NCBI GenBank assembly: GCA_036557285.1 | Contig: DATBHW010000048.1 | Coordinates: forward strand, 1-36,384 | Direction of reading: 5' to 3' | Length of the DNA stretch: 36,384 bases | Origin: Ktedonobacterales bacterium | GTDB taxonomy: Bacteria > Chloroflexota > Ktedonobacteria > Ktedonobacterales > DATBGS01 | Shown: piece by piece, positions 6,712 through 15,055 of the stretch | Numbering within the stretch: the stretch's first letter is position 1 | How the letters are laid out: each line of letters starts with the position of its first letter | Notes under the pieces: generated by a model | What the model saw: only the letters and a program-made list of their open reading frames with translations | What the model was told of the DNA's origin: nothing | Database searches by the model: none | Program-made: the position numbers and the translations under genes

Positions 6712-8265
6712 ATGTCGCAGCACTCCCACCCGCCCGCAGGCGCGCGAAAACATGCTGGTTGGGGGGCGCAGCACCCCGAACCTTGCACACTGGTGATCTT
6801 TGGCGCCAGCGGCGATCTGACGCACCGCAAGCTGCTGCCGACGCTGGCGCATCTCGATCACAAACATCCGCTGCCCCCGGCGACAGCGATTGTGGGACTG
6901 GCGCGGCGGCCAATGGATGATGAATCCTTTCGCCAGGACGCGCTGAAGGCGTTAGATACCTTTGTGGATGAGGGGCCGCTGGACGACCAGGCCAGGCAAT
7001 CCTTTGCCTGGCGTCTGTATTATCATCGGGCCGATTTTACCGATCCGGCGGGCTATACAAGCCTGGCGCAGCGCCTTGAGGAGATTGACCACGAGCGCGG
7101 CGGCACAGGCAATCGCGTCTTCTATCTGGCAACGCCGCCCAGCGACTATACCCGGATTATCGCCCAGCTTGGCGCGGCGGGCCTGAACCGCGAGGCGCGC
7201 GATGGAGCGCGCGGCTGGTCGAAGGTCGTTATTGAGAAGCCCTTTGGGCGCGATCTGGCCTCGGCCCAGGCGCTGAACGCTGAAATTGGTGAGATCTTCC
7301 GCGAGAGCCAGATTTACCGCATCGATCACTATCTAGGTAAAGAGACGGTGCAGAATCTGCTGGCCTTCCGCTTTGGCAACGGCATTTTTGAGCCGCTCTG
7401 GAACCAGAAGTATATCGATCATGTGCAGATTCTGGTGGCCGAAAGCCTGGGCGTGGGTTCGCGCGGCGGCTATTATGAAGAGGCGGGCGCGATCCGCGAT
7501 ATGGTGCAGAACCATATGATGCAACTCCTGTGTTTGACGGGCATGGAGCCGCCAGTGGCCTTTGACGCCGAATCGGTGCGCGATGAAAAGGTGAAGCTGC
7601 TGCGATCCATTCGCCCGCTGACCACGCATGAAGTAAGGGAACGCGCGGTGCGGGCGCAGTACAGCGCCGGGCAGGTTGATGGCACGCAGATACCCGATTA
7701 TCGCCAGGAGCCAAACGTTGCGGCGGATTCGCTGACAGAGACTTACGTGGCGCTGAAGCTGTTTATTGAGAACTGGCGCTGGGCCGGGGTACCGTTTTAC
7801 CTGCGCACCGGGAAAGCTCTGCCCAAGCGTTCCACCGAGATTACGATTCATTTCAAGCAGGCTCCCTATCTCTTGTTTGCGGGCGAAGGCGAGGAACGCT
7901 CCCCAAATGTGCTGACGGTGCGGGTGCAGCCGGACGAGGGGATTGCGCTGCAATTTGGCGCGAAGGAGCCTGGCCCACGCATGACGCTGGCTCCGGTGAA
8001 TATGGATTTTTCCTATAAGTATTCGTTCGGCGCGGAAACGCCCGAAGCCTACGAACGGCTGATCGTAGATTGCATGCTGGGAGATTCCACGCTCTTTATC
8101 CGCCGCGACGAGGTGGAGGGCGCCTGGAAGGTGGTAGATAGCATTGTCGCTGGCTGGCAGGAATCGAGACGCCACTCGCTGCCAACCTATAAAGCAGGCG
8201 CCTGGGGACCAGACGAAGCTGATGAACTGATTCGCCGCGATGGCCGCCAGTGGTGGAATCCCTAA
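6712..8265 (+). CDS. zwf: Glucose-6-phosphate dehydrogenase
   Basis: A 517-residue enzyme catalysing glucose 6-phosphate to 6-phosphoglucono-lactone with NADP+ (or NAD+), the entry to the oxidative pentose phosphate pathway in the cytoplasm. The NADP-binding motif GASGDLTHRKLLP is at about residue 32, EKPFGRDL at about 180, and the substrate signature RIDHYLGKE at 203-211 with catalytic His206 region and Lys210. Length matches the family. The start at 6712 is chosen because AGAGAGGAG lies about 9 nt upstream; an earlier in-frame ATG at 6634 overlaps the -10 and would add an atypical tail. No pgl, gnd or opcA neighbour is present, so the gene stands alone. Confidence 0.97.
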   Translation: MSQHSHPPAGARKHAGWGAQHPEPCTLVIFGASGDLTHRKLLPTLAHLDHKHPLPPATAIVGLARRPMDDESFRQDALKALDTFVDEGPLDDQARQSFAWRLYYHRADFTDPAGYTSLAQRLEEIDHERGGTGNRVFYLATPPSDYTRIIAQLGAAGLNREARDGARGWSKVVIEKPFGRDLASAQALNAEIGEIFRESQIYRIDHYLGKETVQNLLAFRFGNGIFEPLWNQKYIDHVQILVAESLGVGSRGGYYEEAGAIRDMVQNHMMQLLCLTGMEPPVAFDAESVRDEKVKLLRSIRPLTTHEVRERAVRAQYSAGQVDGTQIPDYRQEPNVAADSLTETYVALKLFIENWRWAGVPFYLRTGKALPKRSTEITIHFKQAPYLLFAGEGEERSPNVLTVRVQPDEGIALQFGAKEPGPRMTLAPVNMDFSYKYSFGAETPEAYERLIVDCMLGDSTLFIRRDEVEGAWKVVDSIVAGWQESRRHSLPTYKAGAWGPDEADELIRRDGRQWWNP

Positions 8266-8301
8266 GAATGCCTCACACAACCGACGGTTGGCCCCACCCC
8301 T

Positions 8302-8326
8302 GCCGCCTGGAAGGACGGCGCTACAA
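8302..8326. repeat. Fragment of the composite repeat family
   Basis: GCCGCCTGGAAGGACGGCGCTACAA resembles the right end of the R1 units (GCCGCCTGGAAGGCGGCGCTACAA), with one inserted/changed base. It is isolated, about 37 bp after the zwf stop, and has no left partner. It is probably a decayed copy. Confidence 0.55.
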
Positions 8327-8356
8327 CCCCGCCCCTGCTCGTGCGGAGGTTGTATC

Positions 8357-8375
8357 AGGCGCTCTAAAAGCGCCT
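8357..8375. terminator. Hairpin between zwf and the lipoprotein gene
   Basis: AGGCGCT (8357-8363) pairs with AGCGCCT (8369-8375) over a 5-nt loop, between convergent genes. Only short T stretches follow on either strand, so it is a weak candidate. Confidence 0.4.
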
Positions 8376-8379
8376 CTCC

Positions 8380-8925
8380 TCAACTCTTGCTGACCTGAAC
8401 GGTGAAGTCAACCAGAGCGACATGGTGCGGGCATGCCTTTCCCTTGACGCAAATCGGTTCCTGGGAGAACTGGACTTCGGCCCGCCCGCTGGCTTGCGCC
8501 GTAAAATGCCAGATGCAGCTTCGCCTGGCCGTATCGCCGTACCCAGCCGGAGTATCCAGCTTCAGTACTGAACTGGTCATGGGGGCAAGCTTCCACTTAC
8601 TGCCCATTGGCAGCGCGATCTCGAAGCCATCGCCTACCTTCACGTTCACCTGCATTAATGCCTGCTGGGGCGTCAGAATCGTTACGGGCGGCGGAGACCA
8701 GGTGACTTGCTGATTGGCCCCAGGACAGCCTGTTTCCGTCGGATTAGGGGAAGCGGTAGTGGTTGGCCTGGCAGTGGTTGTCTGAGATGGTTGCGCGCCT
8801 GTGACGGTTCCTGTCCTGGTTCCCCCTGGCGCGCACCCGGCCACGAGCAGCATGGCCCCTGCCGCCAGCAGAAACCAGAGGGCGCGCGCAAAAGACAAAT
8901 GCGTTGGGGCAGCGAACATCCGCAT
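8380..8925 (-). CDS. Lipoprotein with possible chagasin-like (I42) domain
   Basis: A 181-residue predicted lipoprotein. A hydrophobic signal is followed by LLVAGC, a lipobox with Cys31, then a Thr/Pro-rich linker (35-67) and a C-terminal beta-rich domain (about 72-181) with four Cys that could form disulfides. The pattern GDGFEIALP...W..A...L......W.F.A...G.A...F is reminiscent of the chagasin/I42 protease-inhibitor sandwich, but the usual NPTTGY loop is absent, so this is tentative. AAAGGA lies upstream of the ATG. Likely located on the outer face of the cytoplasmic membrane. Confidence 0.72.
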   Translation of the reverse strand: MRMFAAPTHLSFARALWFLLAAGAMLLVAGCAPGGTRTGTVTGAQPSQTTTARPTTTASPNPTETGCPGANQQVTWSPPPVTILTPQQALMQVNVKVGDGFEIALPMGSKWKLAPMTSSVLKLDTPAGYGDTARRSCIWHFTAQASGRAEVQFSQEPICVKGKACPHHVALVDFTVQVSKS

Positions 8926-9105
8926 GCTGTAGAGTTTCCTTTCCCACGTTCAGGCAATCAAGCATTGTTCAAGATAAGATTCCTCTGAGATGCTAAACGT
9001 TCCACGTAAGCATTTTGTTCCCGGCGCGCGGCCATTCTTCAGGACCAGTGGGCCGGGATGCTGGCAATACCGAAAGCAAGAACGTGGCAAAGGCTGAGGC
9101 AGGCG
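8926..9105. other. Intergenic region, no gene recognised
   Basis: This stretch of about 180 bp separates the lipoprotein from the next minus-strand membrane gene. Open frames cross it in several phases but none has a ribosome site or recognisable product. I see no clear promoter or terminator. Confidence 0.4.
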
Positions 9106-9618
9106 CTAATGGGCCACCTGCCCCTGTTCTGGCTGAGGGGGCTGTTCGCGCCGCAGGCTGCCGACGCGGGAAAAGACGGTGAGCGTGCTGGCGGTGAAGG
9201 CGGTGGCGCTGAAGACCAGCGTGGGCGGCAAAACGCCTGCCCACGCGGGGGCGCGCAGGCCGGGGATAGTGGACAGGGTGATCATGATAACTGCCGTGAC
9301 GGCCCAGCAGAAGGGGAGCAGCGCGCCCCGACGGCAGAGGACACCACCCTCGCGGGCCTCGTAGCGCATCGGGACTGTCTGGCCGCGCACCAGGCCGACG
9401 ACCAGGCCCACCAGGCCGCAGAGTACCAGGAGAATCCATTGCTCCAGAGAGATTGGGCCGCTGCGCGCCAGCAGGCTCCAGGTCACAAACAGAACCAGCA
9501 GCAGCAGCAGGCTGGTCAGAGATGTTGAGACTTTGTGCCAGGTCAGGGCGCGCATGGAAGTGATTAACATCAGCGCGGCGACGCACGTGGCGGCGCCGAA
9601 GATGGCAATGTCCGGCAT
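9106..9618 (-). CDS. Multi-pass membrane protein of unknown function
   Basis: A 170-residue protein with about five hydrophobic segments (approximately 5-23, 33-50, 59-78, 100-118 and 126-146). A polar loop with RGQTVPMRYEAREGGVLCRRG lies between the third and fourth. That layout, a G-rich helix followed by a charged loop with a GGVLCRRG turn, resembles the CcdC/DUF1453 group, but I cannot confirm it. The ribosome site is weak (AGAGAACT). A 229-residue frame on the same strand overlaps it, but its product is not membrane-like and has no family look. Confidence 0.55.
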   Translation of the reverse strand: MPDIAIFGAATCVAALMLITSMRALTWHKVSTSLTSLLLLLVLFVTWSLLARSGPISLEQWILLVLCGLVGLVVGLVRGQTVPMRYEAREGGVLCRRGALLPFCWAVTAVIMITLSTIPGLRAPAWAGVLPPTLVFSATAFTASTLTVFSRVGSLRREQPPQPEQGQVAH

Positions 9619-9741
9619 AGTTCTCTGGCGTCGGGGCGTTCACCTGGCGCCGACATTCAGAGGCTTTTTCGCTTTGATGCACGCCCCAAACGACCTGTTC
9701 CCTGCCGCAGATTCTATACCGAACTGAGCGGCGCGCCGGGG

Positions 9742-9969
9742 CTATTGCCTCTGGCGCGCTTTGGGCGCGCTCTTCTTGTTGAAGGCGGCGGCCCCAACCA
9801 ACAGGATGCAGACCAGCGCGAAGAGGCAGCCTGCCAAAAAGATGCCGATGCCCACTGCCAGATAGGTCTTGTCGTTATCGTTGATGATACCCAAAGCAAC
9901 AGGAACTAATGCTATCGCGCAAATAATGATTGCGAGAGTCACCCAGGTTTTGCGAAGGAAACGAACCAT
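9742..9969 (-). CDS. Small two-TM membrane protein
   Basis: A 75-residue protein with two hydrophobic helices (about 9-29 and 38-63) and a basic C-terminal tail rich in Lys/Arg. AAAGGGAGAG lies about 7 nt before the ATG, a good ribosome site. No family recognised. It is 123 bp upstream of the previous membrane gene on the same strand and might be transcribed with it. Confidence 0.6.
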   Translation of the reverse strand: MVRFLRKTWVTLAIIICAIALVPVALGIINDNDKTYLAVGIGIFLAGCLFALVCILLVGAAAFNKKSAPKARQRQ

Positions 9970-10113
9970 ACCAGTCTCTCCCTTTATCGTTGCTGTATCT
10001 GCTACAGCTCACGGCGCTCACCCCTTCAGCAGATGTGCGCAGTATAGCATGCTTCAGCCTGAAACGATACCAGCATAGGAAGACTGATTTTTGCGCTGGC
10101 TGTTGGTGGGAGA

Positions 10114-10482
10114 TCACGGCTGGCGGGCGATGGGTTCCACGCGCAGGATGTCGCCCGGCTGTGTGCCGCTGCGGGCAGCCGTTCCGGCGGGGAGTTCGAC
10201 GACGTAGCGCGAGCGCAAGATGATGGGGCCGAGCCGCCAGGGGCGCAGGCGCGAAACCACGCGCAGCACTATGCCATCCTGAGAGACATACAGCGCATCT
10301 ATGGCAAAGCGCATAAAGAACATGTGGATGCTGGAGCAGGGGTCAATCACCAGGCCGCTGCCTTCGGGGAGCGCGGCCTGGCCCATCAGGCCAAGGGCGC
10401 GCGTGGCGATTGAGTTGGCAAAGCCAGCCCGCTCCGCCAGGATGGCTTCACGGGTGGTATTGATGACGCGCACAGTGAGCAT
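10114..10482 (-). CDS. DUF192 family protein
   Basis: A 122-residue protein matching the DUF192 (COG1430) pattern: an N-terminal strand, then RALGLMGQ, and the signature SIHMFFMRFAIDALYVSQDG where the family has HxFWMxxxxIPLDV-like sequence, followed by the ELPAGTAARSGTQPGD turn. The family is a small beta-barrel of unknown biochemical role, often exported; this one has no signal peptide. AGAAAGAGGGG precedes the ATG. It is divergent from the IPT-like protein gene, sharing a 106-bp intergenic region. Confidence 0.82.
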   Translation of the reverse strand: MLTVRVINTTREAILAERAGFANSIATRALGLMGQAALPEGSGLVIDPCSSIHMFFMRFAIDALYVSQDGIVLRVVSRLRPWRLGPIILRSRYVVELPAGTAARSGTQPGDILRVEPIARQP

Positions 10483-10503
10483 AAGCCCCTCTTTCTATCC
10501 TGC

Positions 10504-10532
10504 TTGACCGTTCAGCTTTTCCTGGCTATACT
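10504..10532 (+). promoter_or_regulatory. Promoter for the Ig/IPT-like stalk protein
   Basis: TTGACC (10504-10509), 17-bp spacer, TATACT (10527-10532). Predicted start near 10539, about 50 nt before the ATG at 10589. Confidence 0.75.
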
Positions 10533-10588
10533 GAATGCAATTGCTCAAATGAGTCTCCGCCGTGTGGCAGGAGGAGAAGGTATTGTTT

Positions 10589-11908
10589 ATGCGCGCTCAC
10601 GCATCTGGTATAGAGCGGTTGCTGGTTCGTTCGCTGCCGCTGGCGCTGGCGCTGGGCCTGCTCGGCGCGGCGCTCAGCGGGCTGGCTCCGACTTCGCGCG
10701 GGCCGGTGGCCCGCGCAGACAATCCTAGTATTCGCATCGTTAGCCCCGCCAGCGCCAGTGGCCCTGTGCAGACGGGCATTGAAATCGTCGGCGCCGGTTG
10801 GACGGCTGGCGATATGGTGCAGGTATTTTATAATAAGTTCGCCGATAATCAGCCCTGTGGCGATCCCAATAACGCCCAGGCGCTGGCAGACGCCCACCCT
10901 CTTCCTGGCGTTTCGATACAGATTCCCAATCCTGATACCTGGAAGGTTGACTTTCAATGGCCTTCGGATACGGGCATAGGGCAGTTCTATATCTGTGCCT
11001 TTGATAAGAATACTCCGACACAGGTGACGCCTTCCAATCAGCCATTTAATGTCCTCTCAACGTCGCTGCCCAGCCTCAGCGTTGATAATTCATTCCCGCA
11101 TGTTGGCGAACAAATTACGGTGAACGGCCAGGGGTTTCTGCCTGGCAATCAGACGGTTGATCTGCTTCTTGCCCAACCAGGCCAGCAAACTGGGACCAAA
11201 CTGACAACAGCGAGAGTGGGGAATGATGGCAGTTTTTCCCAGAAGATCACGCTGCCTCAGTCTCAAAGCGGGCAGCTTGATGTGGTCGCCGTTTCGCGCT
11301 CGTCGGTGGGCGGCGCGATCCCGCCGCTGATCGCCTCGCAGGCGATCACAGTGGACCCCACGCCCTTGACGCCAACGCCTGGGCCAACCAGCACGCCAAC
11401 GCCTGATCCCACCGCCAGCACGCCGACAGGGAGTACTACGGGGACCAGCCCAACAACATCCTCAAAATCCGGCCTGCTTCTGACGGCGCTGGTCTTGTTG
11501 CTGGCGCTGGTGATTCTGGCGATCTTTGGGGTGCTGATCTGGTATGTCCTGGGAACCCGCCCGCCCGCCGGGGCCGGTTCGGCTGTCCCGCCTCCTTCTG
11601 CTCCACGCAGCCGGGGAATGGGTCCGCCGCGCCGGGGGCAAAGTGGCGGTTGGCGATCAGAGCCGGGACGGCAGTCTGATGATGAATGGGAAAGCCTGCA
11701 AGGGCCGTGGGAAGAAGACGAGCAGGGCGGCTGGAGCGATCTGCCAACGCAGTGGAGCAATGAGGCGAATCCCTGGCCCCAGGATCAACGAGGGCAATCG
11801 GGTCCAGCGGATTATGGGAACTCTGGCGCTCAGCGTCCTGCGCCACCACGCGGGCCGACCCGCGATGACTGGCAGGGTCGCGCTCGTCCGGGGCAGGATG
11901 ATTGGTGA
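10589..11908 (+). CDS. Surface protein: two Ig/IPT-like domains, Pro/Thr stalk, TM, Trp-rich cytoplasmic tail
   Basis: 439 residues. A signal peptide (1 to about 43, ending VARA) precedes two related beta domains (about 47-145 and 153-245), each with an IPT/TIG-like opening (G.EI.V.GAGW..GD and GEQITVNGQGFLPG). A Pro/Thr stalk (about 246-285), one membrane helix (about 295-322) and a hydrophilic C-terminal tail of about 117 residues with eight Trp in acidic or Gly/Pro surroundings follow. The topology implies an extracytoplasmic sensor or adhesin-like module tethered by one helix. The start at 10589 is chosen from GGAGGAGAAGG about 8 nt upstream. First of three co-directional surface genes. 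Confidence 0.82.
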   Translation: MRAHASGIERLLVRSLPLALALGLLGAALSGLAPTSRGPVARADNPSIRIVSPASASGPVQTGIEIVGAGWTAGDMVQVFYNKFADNQPCGDPNNAQALADAHPLPGVSIQIPNPDTWKVDFQWPSDTGIGQFYICAFDKNTPTQVTPSNQPFNVLSTSLPSLSVDNSFPHVGEQITVNGQGFLPGNQTVDLLLAQPGQQTGTKLTTARVGNDGSFSQKITLPQSQSGQLDVVAVSRSSVGGAIPPLIASQAITVDPTPLTPTPGPTSTPTPDPTASTPTGSTTGTSPTTSSKSGLLLTALVLLLALVILAIFGVLIWYVLGTRPPAGAGSAVPPPSAPRSRGMGPPRRGQSGGWRSEPGRQSDDEWESLQGPWEEDEQGGWSDLPTQWSNEANPWPQDQRGQSGPADYGNSGAQRPAPPRGPTRDDWQGRARPGQDDW

Positions 11909-11947
11909 GGGGGAGAAAACTGGACGCGCCTTCTTCTCCCAGGAGGC

Positions 11948-11976
11948 TTGACGTTTTCCCAAGGAAGCATTATACT
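11948..11976 (+). promoter_or_regulatory. Promoter for the acidic-tail stalk protein
   Basis: TTGACG (11948-11953), 17-bp spacer, TATACT (11971-11976). The leader to 12128 is about 145 nt and contains a perfect 16-bp palindrome CAGGCGCTAGCGCCTG (12042-12057). Confidence 0.75.
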
Positions 11977-12127
11977 TATACGAGCAAGCGCCATTGTGCT
12001 GGTCTATCAGCCGCATGCCTACCGCTGGCAGCCGCGCGCAGCAGGCGCTAGCGCCTGGTGGAACGCTCCGCCAGCCAGGGGCGTGCGGCCCGGAGCAGAT
12101 CCCTGGATGGGAATAGTGAGGTGTGGA

Positions 12128-13147
12128 ATGATCCCTGGAAGCAGTCCGTCTGACTGGAAAGAACGCTTCTCTGGCAAAAGGGCTGCGGCGCGTCTGACGA
12201 TGCTGCTCCTCACTCTGTTGCTGCTCTTGCTCCTTGCCGTGCTGCTCTCCAATCAAGGGGTCTTTGCCCCATCAACCGTTTTCGCCAGGGGGCATTCGCC
12301 ACGTACCTATTCGAGCCAGCAGACGCAAAAGGAAAATCTCATTCCCAATGCCCCTGCCGATCTATGCCCGCCGCCGACGACGCCAGACCCAACCGTGACG
12401 CCCACGCCATGCCCATCGCCATCTCCTTCCCCATCCCCATCGCCGACGCCGACACATACGCCGACGCCGACACGGACCCCCACGCCGACCCCGACGCCGA
12501 CGGATACACCGACCCCGACGGACACGCCGACGGATACGCCGACGCCAACCGAAACCTTCACGCCGACGCTGCCGCCGGAGACGCCTGACAGTGGTGGTGG
12601 CGGTGGTGGCGGTGGGGGCGGCAGCCCTGGCGGCAGCGGCGGGCCATTCAGCCTGGTGTTGATTCTGCTGCTCTTGTTGGGGGTGGTGGTGCTGGGTGGA
12701 GGGGGCTTTGCCCTGTATTACTATACCAGCAGCCGACCCCAGGAACCCGGACGCCAGGGCGCGCCAGCGGTTGGCGGTGTGGGGCGCTGGGGGGCCGTTG
12801 GCCGTCTCTGGGGCAACCAGGACGACGATGAATATGACGACGATGAGTATTATGACGATGAGTATGAGGATGATGACTATTACGATGATGAGTATGAGGA
12901 TGAGATGTGGGAGGAAGATGATTTCTATGATGACCCGCGCGCTCGTCGGCCCGGTGGGCCAATGACCGGCGCTGGACCCGCGACAGGTACAAACTGGGGC
13001 AGAAATACCGGAGGTGGGCGCGAAACGCCGCGCCCACAAACCCAGTCGGGGCAGTATTACAGGCAGGATGATAATCCCTGGCCGCCATCAGGGAATACAG
13101 GGTATGGCAGGCCGCCGCCACCCCCCGGGAACCGGCCAGGGCGTTAA
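12128..13147 (+). CDS. Single-pass surface protein with Pro/Thr stalk and acidic Tyr-rich cytoplasmic tail
   Basis: 339 residues. Basic N-terminus and hydrophobic segment (22-41) as signal; a Pro/Ser/Thr stalk (78-155) built of PTPT/DTPT units; ten consecutive Gly (156-165); a membrane helix (about 173-199, ending ALYYY); then a tail holding a run of Asp/Glu/Tyr (232-269) and a Gly/Pro end with NPWPP. The start at 12128 has GAGGTG 4 nt upstream; the longer frame begins inside the promoter -35. Same plan as the upstream neighbour, without the Ig-like domains. No enzymatic domain; probably structural or a binding platform. The repetitive stalk coding sequence is prone to slippage. Confidence 0.78.
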   Translation: MIPGSSPSDWKERFSGKRAAARLTMLLLTLLLLLLLAVLLSNQGVFAPSTVFARGHSPRTYSSQQTQKENLIPNAPADLCPPPTTPDPTVTPTPCPSPSPSPSPSPTPTHTPTPTRTPTPTPTPTDTPTPTDTPTDTPTPTETFTPTLPPETPDSGGGGGGGGGGSPGGSGGPFSLVLILLLLLGVVVLGGGGFALYYYTSSRPQEPGRQGAPAVGGVGRWGAVGRLWGNQDDDEYDDDEYYDDEYEDDDYYDDEYEDEMWEEDDFYDDPRARRPGGPMTGAGPATGTNWGRNTGGGRETPRPQTQSGQYYRQDDNPWPPSGNTGYGRPPPPPGNRPGR

Positions 13148-13201
13148 CAATCTGGCTGCGAGCAGAGGCTAGTAGAAAAGTCCTAAGAAGGGACGGGAAG
13201 A

Positions 13202-13229
13202 TAGACTTTCTGACCCAACTGGTTATAAT
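13202..13229 (+). promoter_or_regulatory. Promoter for the TadG-like gene
   Basis: Consensus TATAAT (13224-13229) with TAGACT (13202-13207) at 16 bp. The longest open frame starts with an ATG lying inside this -10, which supports the downstream start at 13297. Confidence 0.65.
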
Positions 13230-13296
13230 GGTTCCAGGCTTGCAAGCACTCTGGCAGGTCAGGGTAATATTCCGGGCGTTTCCTGTGGAGGCTATG

Positions 13297-14982
13297 ATGG
13301 GTTGGATTCGTCGAGAACGTAGGCTGCCCCGACGGTCGCGCGGTCAGCGCGGCCAGGCAGTGGTCCTTATAGCTTTTTCGATCACCTTTGTGATCTCGCT
13401 TTTAGGGCTGTCGGTAGACAGCGTGCGCCTCTACATCCTCTACAACCAGGCGCAGCGCGCGGCGGAAGCGGGCGCCCTGGCCGGCGTCCTCTATATGCCC
13501 GACTTTTTTAGTCCTCTTGCCCCGGCGATAGATGGCAACAGCGCCGTGAGCCGGGCGTGCGCCGAGACCGCCAAAAATGGCGTCCCCTGCGCGACGGGGC
13601 CTGGGCTGGTCGGGGCCTGGCCGTCGCAGGTACCGGGCAAGCCCAACGATTTGCTGGTGACGGTGACGCTGGCTGCCGACAACTTTTTACTGGCTTTGCT
13701 CAACCCGTCGCTTGCCAGCTCTACGGTCGTGGCTACGTCTACCGCGGAATATTTGCCGCCGGTTCAGCTTGGCTCGCGCCTGACCTACTTTGGCGACCAG
13801 ACACGCGGCGACCAGTTTTACGCGGCAGTGGATGGCCCACAAGACCTGAAGGAATATGGGGATGCGCTGACGCCAATCATGGAGGAGGGCGATTCCGACC
13901 CGATTGCCAACCCCGACGCCAGCAGTTTTATCTATACCACCAGTTATGGCAAAAGCACCAATCATCAACAAACGGCGGGCTGGCCCCAGCCCAACCCCAA
14001 CCAGCAGCCGCCAGGGTTTAACGGGACGGATGGCGCGCCGGGCTACAGCTATGAGATTGATGTGCCTGCCGCTTCGCTGAACGTTGCTGTGCAAGTCTAT
14101 AATCCACGCTATGATCCGGGCGGCGGTTCGAGCTTGTGGACGGATGACCATTTCCAGGGCTGGGAGAATGTCTTCCCCGGCTGCTCAGATAGTACTAAAT
14201 GGTTGTCCACGCTGGGGGCATGCCACTTCGAGGAAGCCAATCTCTATATGACGATGGGCTACTCGCTCTATAAAGTGCCACTGCCCTTCGAGCGCTCGAA
14301 GGATGTACTGGTGGCAAGCCAAACCTACACACCGGTGGATAACTGGGGGCCAGATTTAACAGATAAGGGCTGTAGCCCTGGTTCAGAGGTCTTTGACGTG
14401 ACCACCGGCGCGTGTGCCGCGATCTCCTCCTACCCTGATATTGGCGCCTGGACTACGATTGGGACGATTACCCAGGCTGGCATGTATCGGCTGACCGTTG
14501 ACGCGGGAACCATCGGCTATGGCAGCAAGCAGTACAGCGTCAGGTTGGTTCCCACAATGAACGACCCCGGCCTGCGGCTCTTTGCCTGGAACGATATGAG
14601 CGTGATCTTTACCGTCGGCGGCACCGATCAGGTCTTTGATCTGGGTAACATTCCTGCTCCCTATGCCGGAAAGACCCTCGATTTTTCGGTCTACGATCCT
14701 GGGGACTCCGGCGGGACCGTCTGTCTGCGTATCCTCGATCCCAGCGGGAATACCGCCGCGCTGCCTGCCTGGGTGCATACGACTGCGGCTTGTGGAGCGA
14801 ACTGGATTGACGCTTCCAGGTCTTATTACAATGGACTGACGCTCAATCTGCCCATTGCCATCCCCAAGGTCTATTCGGGCGGCTGGTGGCAGGTAGAATA
14901 CAAAACCACCGCGAGCGACATTGACGATAAGGTCACGATTGCCATCAGCTTGAAAGGCAACCCGCTGCATCTGGTGGGCTAG
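13297..14982 (+). CDS. TadE/TadG-like protein with large extracytoplasmic domain
   Basis: 561 residues. After a basic N-terminus, RGQAVVLIAFSITFVISLLG (about 18-38) and the following DSVRLYILYNQAQRAAEAGALAG match the TadG-like N-terminal helix of Flp/Tad pilus assembly proteins. The remaining ~490 residues are a beta-rich, Cys-containing exported region with two segments resembling collagen-binding/pre-peptidase C-terminal sandwiches (about 265-370 and 400-470); that resemblance is weak. GGAGG lies 5 nt before the ATG at 13297 (ATG at 13294 is too close). No tadA, tadB, tadC, cpaB or flp gene is nearby, so it is an isolated member. Followed by a strong terminator. Confidence 0.82.
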   Translation: MGWIRRERRLPRRSRGQRGQAVVLIAFSITFVISLLGLSVDSVRLYILYNQAQRAAEAGALAGVLYMPDFFSPLAPAIDGNSAVSRACAETAKNGVPCATGPGLVGAWPSQVPGKPNDLLVTVTLAADNFLLALLNPSLASSTVVATSTAEYLPPVQLGSRLTYFGDQTRGDQFYAAVDGPQDLKEYGDALTPIMEEGDSDPIANPDASSFIYTTSYGKSTNHQQTAGWPQPNPNQQPPGFNGTDGAPGYSYEIDVPAASLNVAVQVYNPRYDPGGGSSLWTDDHFQGWENVFPGCSDSTKWLSTLGACHFEEANLYMTMGYSLYKVPLPFERSKDVLVASQTYTPVDNWGPDLTDKGCSPGSEVFDVTTGACAAISSYPDIGAWTTIGTITQAGMYRLTVDAGTIGYGSKQYSVRLVPTMNDPGLRLFAWNDMSVIFTVGGTDQVFDLGNIPAPYAGKTLDFSVYDPGDSGGTVCLRILDPSGNTAALPAWVHTTAACGANWIDASRSYYNGLTLNLPIAIPKVYSGGWWQVEYKTTASDIDDKVTIAISLKGNPLHLVG

Positions 14983-14996
14983 CGCGTCCAGCCCTT

Positions 14997-15032
14997 GCGC
15001 GCCCGGTAGGTCACTGCCGGGCGCGCAGTTTT
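14997..15032 (+). terminator. Strong intrinsic terminator after the TadG-like gene
   Basis: A 10-bp perfect GC stem, GCGCGCCCGG (14997-15006) with CCGGGCGCGC (15017-15026), 10-nt loop, followed by AGTTTTG. It closes the three-gene surface cluster and also lies at the 3' end of the convergent trehalose phosphatase gene. Confidence 0.8.
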
Positions 15033-15055
15033 GCCAACTCCGGCTGAAGACTCGC

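Noticed and set aside
8993-9682. 229-codon minus-strand frame
   Set aside because: It overlaps the 170-codon membrane protein frame, whose hydrophobic pattern is far more gene-like.
11948-12127. TTG start for the acidic-tail stalk protein
   Set aside because: The codon is the first triplet of a TTGACG -35 element with a perfect 17-bp spacing to TATACT; a better start with a ribosome site lies at 12128.
12361-12590. Possible CRISPR-like or satellite array (CCGACG-type repeats)
   Set aside because: The repeats are in frame and encode the Pro/Thr/Asp stalk of the surface protein; there are no spacers.
13228-13296. ATG at 13228 as start of the TadG-like gene
   Set aside because: It lies inside the TATAAT -10 element; GGAGG-ATG at 13297 fits the family N-terminus.
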